The translations under genes were made by a program, and so were the position numbers. A stretch of 29,344 nucleotides of DNA from Candidatus Hodarchaeota archaeon (GTDB taxonomy: Archaea; Asgardarchaeota; Heimdallarchaeia; Hodarchaeales; YT1-039). The notes under the pieces are model-generated. The model saw nothing but the letters and a program-made list of their open reading frames with translations. It did not search any database and had not been told where the DNA came from. Position 1 is the first letter of the stretch. Each line of letters begins with the position of its first letter. The DNA lies in assembly GCA_016840025.1 (NCBI GenBank), contig JAEOTF010000203.1:1-29344 (forward strand). The letters run 5' to 3'. This document shows, piece by piece, positions 8,328-16,562 of the stretch.

Positions 8328-8618
8328 ATGAATCTCGGTCTTCCTGAAATTGGTATTATTATACTCATCATACTTTTCTTATTTGGTCCCGATAAAATTC
8401 CTGAAATGGCTCGTTCGTTAGGAAAAGCAAATCGAGAATACCAGAAAGCACTCTCGGGCGCAACAGACCTCAAAACAACAGCAATGGGCGCAGAACCTAC
8501 ATCTTCTCTATCTGAAGACGAAAAATTGATCAAAAGTGCAAAAGAGTTAGGTATAGAGACTGATGGAAAAACAATTGATGAGATTTCTCGAGAGATCCTT
8601 GAAAAAACTGGCAATTAA
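8328..8618 (+). CDS. tatA: Sec-independent translocase TatA/TatB-like protein
   Basis: 96 residues: a short N-terminal membrane helix (about 4-19) with an acidic residue at position 7, the hinge FGPDKIP (19-25), an amphipathic helix (EMARSLGKANREYQKAL) and a polar acidic tail. This is the standard TatA-family plan and length. In the Tat pathway it polymerises with TatC to pass folded RR-signal proteins across the membrane. An upstream in-frame stop at 8319 fixes the ATG at 8328. It lies 45 bases after the NrfD gene and 20 before tatC, probably in the same transcript. The obvious local cargo is the two RR-signal ferredoxins. No separate TatB is seen. Confidence 0.92.
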   Translation: MNLGLPEIGIIILIILFLFGPDKIPEMARSLGKANREYQKALSGATDLKTTAMGAEPTSSLSEDEKLIKSAKELGIETDGKTIDEISREILEKTGN

Positions 8619-8638
8619 GTCATGAAATGATCTGAGGA

Positions 8639-9568
8639 TTGAACCCAATCGTACTATCTGAGCTTGAGTCCCGATTACATGGGCGTGGTGGTGAAGATCA
8701 ACCTCCTCATGACTTTCAAGCTACTATGACTGAGCATACGGAAGAGCTATTTAGACGGTTGCAGTTTATTGCTATCGCCATCGTATTTACTTCCTTTTTG
8801 GTCGCCCTTCTACCTCAAGCCTATCTGGAAGGTAATTTTACTACAGAGAATTATGAGCCTGCGATTTATTTAGAACTCAAATGGATCATTGATTGGTCTA
8901 CAAGCCAAATTCATGATAAAGAAGTAAGAATCATATTGGGCTCACCTATGACAGTTCTTCTTGCTTATATTGAGCTCGCTCTTATCATAGGGACAATATT
9001 AAATATTCCCTTCATTTCCTATCAACTCTATCAATTTATGCGCCCTGGATTATACGATGAAGAGCTTATTTTGATTCGTCGGATTAGTATTAGTTTTAGT
9101 GCCTTGTTTTTTTTCGGAGCACTGATAGGTTGGTTGCTTGTTCCTCCTATGATGAGAGCACTGGTAGGAATTTCGGGAACCTTAGAACTAGAGGGGGATA
9201 TACTTCTCATCTACATTAATCTTGATTCACTCATTAATTATATTTTCTTCTCTGTATTGGTTGCTGGATTAATTCACACTTATCCTGTTTTCATTATTTT
9301 TCTGATCCTAAACGGCGTCTTCACGAGCGAAGACCTTCGAGCTCGACGAAGAGAGGTCATTGCTGCACTACTTTCTCTTACAGCAGTGATTACGCCTGAC
9401 CCAACCCCATTCTCTATGATAGTGATGGCGGTACCACTGATAGTCCTTTATGAGATAACAATTAATGTCTCTATGAAGGTTGAGAGATCAACTCTATATG
9501 CAAATCTGATGGAGCGATATGGGAAATCAGTCCCTTCGCAGGTAAAATTTATTTCCAAAGCTAATTAA
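8639..9568 (+). CDS. tatC: Sec-independent translocase TatC
   Basis: About 280-309 residues with six membrane segments. TatC features are the N-terminal MTEHTEELFRRLQF, YQFMRPGLYDEE after the second helix (about 131-142), and ITPDPTPFSM (about 251-260) before the last helices. TatC is the receptor for twin-arginine signals. The TTG at 8639 opens the frame but the nearby GAGG abuts it; an ATG at 8726 (MTEHTEEL) would give a protein starting at the conserved helix but has no ribosome site. I keep the longer form, which adds a 29-residue hydrophilic lead. The gene follows tatA by 20 bases and leads into the next gene after 19. Confidence 0.92.
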   Translation: MNPIVLSELESRLHGRGGEDQPPHDFQATMTEHTEELFRRLQFIAIAIVFTSFLVALLPQAYLEGNFTTENYEPAIYLELKWIIDWSTSQIHDKEVRIILGSPMTVLLAYIELALIIGTILNIPFISYQLYQFMRPGLYDEELILIRRISISFSALFFFGALIGWLLVPPMMRALVGISGTLELEGDILLIYINLDSLINYIFFSVLVAGLIHTYPVFIIFLILNGVFTSEDLRARRREVIAALLSLTAVITPDPTPFSMIVMAVPLIVLYEITINVSMKVERSTLYANLMERYGKSVPSQVKFISKAN

Positions 9569-9587
9569 TTGATATGGAGCACAAATT

Positions 9588-10961
9588 ATGGCTGACTTGA
9601 CAGAAGCATTTGATTTTGCAATGGCTGTGCTTGCCATAGTACCATTCATTAGCCTGTATTTTATGCCGAAGTCGTACCTACGTATAAATCGTCGTATGCT
9701 TCTCCGTGCTATTGTTCAGGGACTAATTTTTGTAATTGTGATGGTCTTTCTTGAATATCTTGCATCCAATAGTCAAGAAGTTCTTTCAAAGCCTCTATCC
9801 GAGACCCAATTCTTTATCTTTGGAGCATTACTTCTAGCAGCTTATTCATACTACTTTTCTATCGTCTTTTGTCGTGTTTTAGACTTACAAACAATAATAA
9901 AGGAGGAAGAAAGTGTCTCTCAGCGTATAGTCGAAAAAAATCTATCTTCTGCCCTAATGAGCCTTCGAGCGAAAGAATTCCGATCTAATTGGCGCACACT
10001 ACAGAAATCACGCCCTTCTTATCTAGTACCTGGTCCAATCTATCTTAACTATCATGTATCCATTGAGTATAATCAAACTGAAATCAATAAATCTACACTA
10101 GTCACACTTGTTCAATCTCCTCGAAATGCTCAAGTCTATCGAATACTTGCCTTTATTTCTGGGGTTCTCATGCTATTTGCCCGCGCCCAGGACATTGAAA
10201 AACCGAATATACGCACTTTTATCGAATTAGAGAACGTAGATGCTCAACTATGGTTTACTGTTGGCATAATAATTCTTCTATTATTTACCGTTGGACTTGT
10301 GTTTTTTGCAGAAATGTTAATTCTCGTAATGGAAGAAAACTACAACAAAGCTGTCCGTGGGGAGGCTCTCTCATTTGCTCTTAAACGACCAAAAGTTCCA
10401 GAAAAGCCAGAAGTTGATGTAGAGGAAGTAAGAAGAAAAGCACGGGAAAGACTGGAACGAAGTCGAAAGAAGGCTGAAGAGGAGAGGACAAAACAGATCG
10501 AAAAAGTTATGGGACGGGTTTCTAAAGAGGAAGACAAAGGGACTGGGGTGAATCCCGAGGTTGTTCGACTTGAAGCCCTTATTCGTGAAGTTCAGAACAT
10601 TCTTATAGCCACTCCGCCGCATCAGATAGTTACTACAGGTGAAATTGCTAGGATAGCTGGCGGAAAAACAAATGAAAAAGAAGTAGAATCAATAATCATC
10701 GGCTTACTTCGGCGTAAAGAAATCCGTGGCCGGTATAATATATGGAATAAAACATATCAAGGAGGAGATGAGAGTGAAAGATTCATTGAACGCAAATTAC
10801 TTGAATTAGCCGAGGGTGACACGAAAAACCTTTCTCGACTCAAAATAGGGGCAGATGGCAGTGTTGAATTCCAGTTTGTTCCTAAATCACAGGTCAATAA
10901 AGATTCTGAGCCGAATAATACCTCTAAATCATCGAATAAAAATAAAGAAGATGAAAAATAG
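9588..10961 (+). CDS. membrane protein with coiled-coil and winged-helix-like C-terminus, function unknown
   Basis: 457 residues, not recognised as a named family. Hydrophobic segments lie near 8-26, 38-58, 74-96, 185-200 and 221-247. A long charged helix follows (about 275-312, EVRRKARERLERSRKKAEEERTK), then a compact alpha/beta stretch (about 324-388) of winged-helix character (LEALIREVQNILI, TTGEIARIAGG, ESIIIGLLRRKEIRGRYNIWN), and a Ser/Asn/Lys-rich tail. The tail and wing should be cytoplasmic. It is third in the tatA-tatC run (19-base gap after tatC), ATG start. A membrane-tethered regulator or an adaptor for Tat or redox complex assembly are both possible. Confidence 0.8.
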   Translation: MADLTEAFDFAMAVLAIVPFISLYFMPKSYLRINRRMLLRAIVQGLIFVIVMVFLEYLASNSQEVLSKPLSETQFFIFGALLLAAYSYYFSIVFCRVLDLQTIIKEEESVSQRIVEKNLSSALMSLRAKEFRSNWRTLQKSRPSYLVPGPIYLNYHVSIEYNQTEINKSTLVTLVQSPRNAQVYRILAFISGVLMLFARAQDIEKPNIRTFIELENVDAQLWFTVGIIILLLFTVGLVFFAEMLILVMEENYNKAVRGEALSFALKRPKVPEKPEVDVEEVRRKARERLERSRKKAEEERTKQIEKVMGRVSKEEDKGTGVNPEVVRLEALIREVQNILIATPPHQIVTTGEIARIAGGKTNEKEVESIIIGLLRRKEIRGRYNIWNKTYQGGDESERFIERKLLELAEGDTKNLSRLKIGADGSVEFQFVPKSQVNKDSEPNNTSKSSNKNKEDEK

Positions 10962-11047
10962 TTACTACAGTCTAATAAATTGTCATCAACTGTGAACTAT
11001 TCTAAGAATTTAAAAGATAGGTCATTTCGGTCTTTTGGGAATACAAC

Positions 11048-12493
11048 TTGAAGATCCTATTCGTTGTTCCACCGGGTTCTGATGTAACGAAGTATATAGT
11101 TTCTTCATTTCTCAATTTTACCGCTCCTCCATTAGGTTTAGCTTACATTGCTGCATTATTAGAAGAGAATGGTTATTCACAGGTTAAAATTTTGGACTGT
11201 AAGGCTTTAGGGGCGGATTTTGAAACCTATCGAAAGTACTTAAAACGTTGGAGCCCCGATTTTGTAGGAATTCAAGTTCTTACACCTGCTTTATATGACT
11301 CTCTACATGCTGCTCATATTGCTAAAGAAACTGGTGCTTCTATAGTTGCTTTTGGAGGATATCATCCCACAAGTATGCCTAATGAATGCTTTGATCAAAA
11401 ATTCAATGCAGTTGATCTTGTATTTCGCGGTGAAGCTGAATATACTACTCTTGAGTATCTTAATTGTATAGAAAATAGCCGAGATTGGACAAATGTTAAA
11501 GGGATCTCTTTCAGAGATGAAAAGGATCCTAAAAAGATTGTCCATAATCCTCCCGCTCCATTTATAGAAAACATTGATCATTTACCTCTTCCTGCACGTC
11601 ATCTCTTACCGTTGGATAAATATCGTCTATTTGGGTCGTCTTTTCCTGCTACTACAATGATAACCTCTCGTGGGTGCCCATTTAAGTGTGATTTCTGTAG
11701 TGTGTCTGCATTTTATGGTGCTAGATGGCGTCCTCGCAGCCCTGAATCTATCGCTGCTGAAGCCGCAGTTGTTCGTGATGAGCTAAATCTGAAGGCGGTA
11801 GCATTTGTAGATGATCTTTTTTTTGTGTCTAATCGGCGTGTTAGAGACATCTGTAGAAACCTCATAAAAATCGATGACCTCTATTGGGGAGCAACGACAA
11901 GAGCGGATAAGGGTGATTTACAGCATTTAACAATGATGAGACGGGCAGGGTGTCGTTTACTCTTTGTAGGTGTTGAATCGGGTGAACAGTCGATTCTCGA
12001 TACCATTCATAAGAAAACCACAACTATACAAGTAGAGCAATATTTTAAGAATATAAAAAAGGCTAGAATGGATTCATTAGCGTCAGTTTCATTTGGTTTT
12101 CCAGGAGAAACCCGTGGTTCCGTCAGTAGAACAACAAACTGGGTTATAAATATCCTTGATCCAAGTTTAGTAATATTTACAATAGCTACTCCTTATCCTG
12201 GTACCAGTTTCTATCACGAAGCCTTAACAAAAGGGGAAATAAAGGAACACGATTATTCTAAATATAATCTCTTTAATCCTATTATGGAAACCTTAGGGCT
12301 TTCACGAGAAGAACTTAAAGAACTCATAAAATGGGCTTATAAGAAATTCTATCTCCGTCCAAGTAAACTCTTCCAGAATACACGCCGTGAGTTTCGCTAT
12401 GCGCTAGAAAGTTATGGAGTTAGACATTTCCTGCAGAACGGGTTAGTTGTTGTTAAGGGTCTTGTTAACATGAAAGCTTTAACTGCAATGTAG
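11048..12493 (+). CDS. cobalamin-binding-domain radical SAM enzyme
   Basis: 481 residues. The N-terminal Rossmann-type B12-binding region (about 1-140) has MKILFVVPP, PPLGLAYIAALLEE, FVGIQVLTP, AFGGYHPTS and FRGEAE. The radical SAM domain carries the cluster motif C210-PFK-C214-DF-C217 (SRGCPFKCDFCSV), then the FVDDLFF and GVESGEQSIL segments. The C-terminal part (FYLRPSKLFQNTRREF) is of the BchE/GDGT-ring-synthase broad class. Such class B enzymes perform radical methylations, cyclisations or ring closures on inactive carbons; the substrate cannot be read here. The start is TTG with GGGA about 9 bases upstream and gives the usual MKILFV beginning. It stands alone between the Tat and cytochrome genes, so a lipid or tetrapyrrole role is only suggested by context. 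Confidence 0.88.
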   Translation: MKILFVVPPGSDVTKYIVSSFLNFTAPPLGLAYIAALLEENGYSQVKILDCKALGADFETYRKYLKRWSPDFVGIQVLTPALYDSLHAAHIAKETGASIVAFGGYHPTSMPNECFDQKFNAVDLVFRGEAEYTTLEYLNCIENSRDWTNVKGISFRDEKDPKKIVHNPPAPFIENIDHLPLPARHLLPLDKYRLFGSSFPATTMITSRGCPFKCDFCSVSAFYGARWRPRSPESIAAEAAVVRDELNLKAVAFVDDLFFVSNRRVRDICRNLIKIDDLYWGATTRADKGDLQHLTMMRRAGCRLLFVGVESGEQSILDTIHKKTTTIQVEQYFKNIKKARMDSLASVSFGFPGETRGSVSRTTNWVINILDPSLVIFTIATPYPGTSFYHEALTKGEIKEHDYSKYNLFNPIMETLGLSREELKELIKWAYKKFYLRPSKLFQNTRREFRYALESYGVRHFLQNGLVVVKGLVNMKALTAM

Positions 12494-12666
12494 TGTCTGA
12501 ATTCTTTCTACTCATCCCTTATTACTCAATTTTAAGTTTTAAATTCATTCTTCATCATTCATAAGGAAATTACATGGGGAAATGAATATTACAGTTTTAG
12601 AAGTAAAATATGAAAAAAGTCAAAAAGGGAAGTGTTGAAGTATAGCTAACACACGGTGATGGATAC

Positions 12667-14052
12667 ATGGATACATTAGAAAATTATGATACGCTAAAAG
12701 ACCAGAGTCGTTGGAGCGGAAAGCGTGTAGTCCTTTTATATTGGATGGCATTGCTTTTCCTCGGCACTGGCGTAGCAATTGGAATTGGTACACAGGTAAT
12801 CAACCCTAGATATGAAATGCGATCTCCTAACTTTGACCATAGTGGAATCACCGGTGAATGGGGTGCTGCCGACTGTTCCGGATGTCACAGTGCAGAACAT
12901 ACTGCATGGGACGCCGCAGGACATAGTAGTATAACGTTTAATGGCAGCCATTACTTCCCCACTCCGTACTATGCACTAAGTGGATCGCGTTTCAATGCTA
13001 CCGGAGGTTGTTACGAGTGCTTTACCACCAACCCCACAAATGAAAGTGGGGTTCTCGATTGGTGGGATCTCGGTATTACCTGCGCGGCTTGCCACGAACC
13101 AGGTGTAGTCGATCACGACGCTTCGAACTGTGGTGAATGCCATACAGGTGGTAGTCACGCTATCTACGAGGATCATATGATCAGTCCTCACAATGACTCC
13201 TTAGCCGACTGTTTAGCCAGCGGTCATCCTGGAGATCACTGTATGGTCTGTGTGTCAGGACAAGGCACGTACTGGCCTGGTGCATACACAGCAGTTGAGT
13301 ATAACCTATGGGTGAACAATACTGACCTCACGGGAATCACCTGTGCGACCTGTCATGATCCCCACGGCAACGATAATGAAGCAATGCTAAGAGAAGACAA
13401 CACTCTTGACCTTTGTGGAACCTGTCACGGTACTTCCGAACGCCACAGTGATTACGAACAGCTTACAGACACTACCTACAAAGCTACCCACTTTGAGTTC
13501 AACTGTACTTCTTGTCACGGATACGATGCTGAATGGCAGGATACAGACCATAATGAGACAAATGGTCTAGAGCCATTCGAATTTAACCACACATGGTACA
13601 TGGACATACCCGAAGGTTGCAATCAAGAAGGATGTCATACGGATAAAACCGTGGCTGATGTTGAAGCTCGCCAAGATGAGGTAACTCCAAAGTACACGGC
13701 ATATGAGACCCTACTCGCGACTGTTCAAGACAAAGTCGATGAGGCAAACGAGACCGATGGTGTAGATCAAGACAAAGTCGATGAAGCTTACGCATTAGTC
13801 GATGAAGCCGAAGATCTCGCCCTGTATTTCGAATCTGACGGCAGTGCTGGGTACCACAATCCCGCATATATGAAAGCTAAACTCGATGCGGCTATGGTTA
13901 AGCTGAATGAAGCTAATGACGTAGCTGAAGAAGCCATCGAGGGTGCTGGAGATGACGACGGAATAATACCCGGTTTTGAGTTTACAATCTTGATCTCAGC
14001 TATATCTCTGCTTGGTGTTGCTGCCCTTTACTTAAGGAAACGCCGTAACTAA
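12667..14052 (+). CDS. surface multiheme cytochrome c (7 standard heme motifs, 2 His-less)
   Basis: 461 residues with an N-terminal membrane helix (about 21-44). Heme motifs: CSGCH (70-74), CAACH (139-143), CGECH (155-159), CATCH (226-230), CGTCH (250-254), CTSCH (280-284) and the CX4CH motif CNQEGCH (318-324). CYECF (115-119) and CMVCV (192-196) keep both Cys but lack the proximal His. After the hemes comes an all-helical region with ESDGSAGYHNPAY, like the C-terminus of NrfA/octaheme-type cytochromes. The end, DDDGIIPGFEFTILISAISLLGVAALYLRKRRN, fits a PGF-type archaeosortase tail. A strong GGTGAT ribosome site precedes the ATG. Its codons look GC-richer than its neighbours', suggesting high expression. 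A stem-loop/T-tract terminator follows, so it is probably its own transcript. It is a likely client of the adjacent Ccm genes and a candidate electron outlet. Confidence 0.92.
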   Translation: MDTLENYDTLKDQSRWSGKRVVLLYWMALLFLGTGVAIGIGTQVINPRYEMRSPNFDHSGITGEWGAADCSGCHSAEHTAWDAAGHSSITFNGSHYFPTPYYALSGSRFNATGGCYECFTTNPTNESGVLDWWDLGITCAACHEPGVVDHDASNCGECHTGGSHAIYEDHMISPHNDSLADCLASGHPGDHCMVCVSGQGTYWPGAYTAVEYNLWVNNTDLTGITCATCHDPHGNDNEAMLREDNTLDLCGTCHGTSERHSDYEQLTDTTYKATHFEFNCTSCHGYDAEWQDTDHNETNGLEPFEFNHTWYMDIPEGCNQEGCHTDKTVADVEARQDEVTPKYTAYETLLATVQDKVDEANETDGVDQDKVDEAYALVDEAEDLALYFESDGSAGYHNPAYMKAKLDAAMVKLNEANDVAEEAIEGAGDDDGIIPGFEFTILISAISLLGVAALYLRKRRN

Positions 14053-14073
14053 GCCAATTCCTCCCTAATAGAT

Positions 14074-14110
14074 AGCAGGAAATCTTAATTTCACTGCTTC
14101 TTTTTTTTTC
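14074..14110 (+). terminator. intrinsic-type terminator after the multiheme cytochrome
   Basis: AGCAGGAAAT (14074-14083), loop CTTA, then ATTTC-A-CTGCT (14088-14098) give a 10-bp stem with one bulged A. Nine T residues follow at 14101-14109. The stem-loop plus T-run is well placed 22 bases after the stop codon. Confidence 0.75.
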
Positions 14111-14303
14111 TTTATATTAAGATAGTTTCTCAGGATTAATTATTCTTAGTATAGTTAATATTTTAGATTGAAGTAATCTATTGGGTTTGAATTTATTGGG
14201 ACGGATTGGTCTGTTAATCATAATATAAAATAAATCTCATATTTTCTTTACACAGTTCACGTTTATCAGTTAATAGACTTAGATTAGGACTTTATTCCAT
14301 GAG

Positions 14304-16562
14304 ATGAAAGTAGTAATGAAAGGAACTTTAAAACATCGAACTTATACTATGTGGTTTAGTATTCTATTGCTTTTTATGCTACTATCGGGGATAATTTTTT
14401 CAGCCACTCCCTATTTTATAGTTTTTAAAGCAGGAGAAATTACTCCTAATAATTATTCACAAGAAGATCATAATATCACCTCTAATATGGAAAAAAAGGC
14501 GTTTAATTCGACATATTCAATGACCGAAGCACAACAGCTACCTGTTCTTCGTTCAACTTCCCAAGAAGAATCGGAATGGTATTTTCCTAATTTTCTTTAT
14601 TATTCGACGATGCTTGGAAACGCACTCATTGATTATTTATATGATAATGAAACTGGTGGATTTTATAGATCCACAGATGAACATTGGTTGCCAGAAAACA
14701 TTGTAAAAGAAAAATGGACTTATGATCAAGCCCAGGCAATCCGTGCCTTTCTGAAACTTTCCGAAGCTCTTATTAATGAAAGTCAAAGTGAATATGCAAT
14801 TCAGATAGCTAATGAAACCGCAAATTACATGATTAAGAATCTCTGGGATTCTGAATACGGCGGTTTTTATATTAATGATCAAGGTCCAGGTTATAAAATA
14901 CCTGCAGTTCAAGGACAAGCAATTATGGCACTTGTTGATCTGTTCAAAGTAACTGGTAATCAAACTTTTCTTGACATAGCTCTAGAATGCCTTAATTTTA
15001 TGAATGATAACGGTTGGGATTCAACCAATGGAGGGTATTATTATGTACTTGCTCATATTGGCCTAGTAGCAAGTACTAATCCTTTTCCAAATAACCCTTA
15101 CAAACCTGACTCAAAGAGAGTAGATCATAATGTATTGATGGGAAAAGCCCTTTTAGAATATTATCAAGTATCTTCTGATCCATTACTACTGTCCAGAGCA
15201 ATTGACGTTTATCAATTTATCAACTCTACTAGTCGGAATTCTACTACTAATCTCTACTATACAGGAGTGGATGTTAATAATCAAACTGTTGAACCCTCCT
15301 ATGCTGACGTTTTCATTCAATCCCAAGTGTTGGACTTTCTAGCTCAGCTTTATAATGCTACAGGTAACACTATTTACTACGATGACTTTTTTACCCTCTT
15401 AAATAACGTTGTCTATTACTTTTGGGATGATAGATACGGGTCGTTTTATGCAACTTATTCCTATGATGATCCAGAGGCAGAAGACATACAGAAATTTACT
15501 GAAAGACAATTTTATACTATAAGAGCCCTCGATGAAGCATATAAACTTGTAAACAGTTCGTTGTATTATAATATAATTCTTGATGTATTGGAAGTTACAA
15601 ATGAGTTACTTTATGACCATGTTCACGAAGGTTATTATCAATGGATGAATCAAGGGGGTATCCCAAGCGACCCCAGTTCAAGAAATAAATTTACTGTCAC
15701 TCAAGCGCTTGCAATCTATGAACTGGCTAACCTTTGGTTACATTCTAAACCAGGGGTTCTAAATGCACTTTGGTCACCTTCCCAACCGAGACCTGAAGAC
15801 GGTGTACGAATAACCATTGCTGCTTTTGATTCGGATGGCATTTTTAATGTGATTCTTAATTATTCTTTAAATAATGAACCGTACCGACAAGTTGAAATGG
15901 AATCTGACTCAAATATAGGCAATATGTACTATTCAACGTTTAGTTCTCAACTGGATGGAACTACAGTTAATTTCAACGTAAATGTTAATGATACATTAGG
16001 TAATATCGTTGTTCGTGGTTCATACTTTTTTCTCTGGCAAGAAGATGTTTGGGGTCCCTACATTGAAGAAGTTGCTATAGCGCCTAACTTTGAGGTTGAT
16101 GTCCATAATAAACTCTCAATGACTGTATTTGCTCAGGATATTCCATCTCAAGGGTCTGTTACGAATGTTCGTGTTTATATCCGTGAAGATGGAAAGATAA
16201 TAGAAACAAAAAAGCTTACTTCCATAAGTGGAACCTTTTGGTCTATAGAGTTTCCTGATGGCTTTAGCAGTCCACATGATTTTGAGTACTATTATGAAGC
16301 TATTGATGGTCAAGGGAATATTGGTCATAGTATCACTTATCGCTTAATAATCTATGGTGAACTAGTTCCTTTTCCTATAACTTTTGTTCTAGTAGCCATT
16401 TTTGCGATTGTTATTCTCATTCCTGCGAGTCTTTATATCTATGTAGAAAGGAAGAAGAAGCAAGCTCGTAGAACACTTAAAGGGGTACAAAGACAACGTA
16501 GACTGGTAAGTCGATCAAAGAGGGGAACACGAAGAGCAATGAGAAGGAAGAATGAAAGTTGA
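14304..16562 (+). CDS. surface (alpha/alpha)6-barrel-like protein with beta domains, coupled to ccmF
   Basis: 752 residues, no confident family. Signal anchor at about 16-36; a large helical domain (about 95-490) with roughly six hairpin units ending in glycine/aromatic motifs (GGFYRS, GGFYIN, GGYYYV, LYYTG, GSFYAT, EGYYQW), typical of a six-hairpin toroid. Two Ig-like beta domains follow (about 500-585 and 590-680), then a membrane helix (about 688-710) and a very basic cytoplasmic tail. The segment GGFYRSTDEHWLPE...WTYDQAQAIRAFL recalls the barrel of DUF255/YyaL proteins, but the thioredoxin domain of that family is absent. Six-hairpin folds also occur in glycosidases and epimerases. Its TGA overlaps the TTG of ccmF (TTGA), so the two are translationally coupled. 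This context suggests a role in cytochrome c assembly on the outer face, but that is inference. Confidence 0.75.
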   Translation: MKVVMKGTLKHRTYTMWFSILLLFMLLSGIIFSATPYFIVFKAGEITPNNYSQEDHNITSNMEKKAFNSTYSMTEAQQLPVLRSTSQEESEWYFPNFLYYSTMLGNALIDYLYDNETGGFYRSTDEHWLPENIVKEKWTYDQAQAIRAFLKLSEALINESQSEYAIQIANETANYMIKNLWDSEYGGFYINDQGPGYKIPAVQGQAIMALVDLFKVTGNQTFLDIALECLNFMNDNGWDSTNGGYYYVLAHIGLVASTNPFPNNPYKPDSKRVDHNVLMGKALLEYYQVSSDPLLLSRAIDVYQFINSTSRNSTTNLYYTGVDVNNQTVEPSYADVFIQSQVLDFLAQLYNATGNTIYYDDFFTLLNNVVYYFWDDRYGSFYATYSYDDPEAEDIQKFTERQFYTIRALDEAYKLVNSSLYYNIILDVLEVTNELLYDHVHEGYYQWMNQGGIPSDPSSRNKFTVTQALAIYELANLWLHSKPGVLNALWSPSQPRPEDGVRITIAAFDSDGIFNVILNYSLNNEPYRQVEMESDSNIGNMYYSTFSSQLDGTTVNFNVNVNDTLGNIVVRGSYFFLWQEDVWGPYIEEVAIAPNFEVDVHNKLSMTVFAQDIPSQGSVTNVRVYIREDGKIIETKKLTSISGTFWSIEFPDGFSSPHDFEYYYEAIDGQGNIGHSITYRLIIYGELVPFPITFVLVAIFAIVILIPASLYIYVERKKKQARRTLKGVQRQRRLVSRSKRGTRRAMRRKNES

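Noticed and set aside
8279..8614. antisense open frame over tatA
   Set aside because: It is the complementary shadow of a clear TatA gene and has no protein-like features.
12667..14052. assigning the multiheme cytochrome as DsrJ or NrfA
   Set aside because: DsrJ has three hemes and NrfA a Lys-ligated active-site heme; this protein has seven standard motifs, two His-less ones and a surface tail. Only the C-terminal helical region resembles the NrfA/octaheme group.
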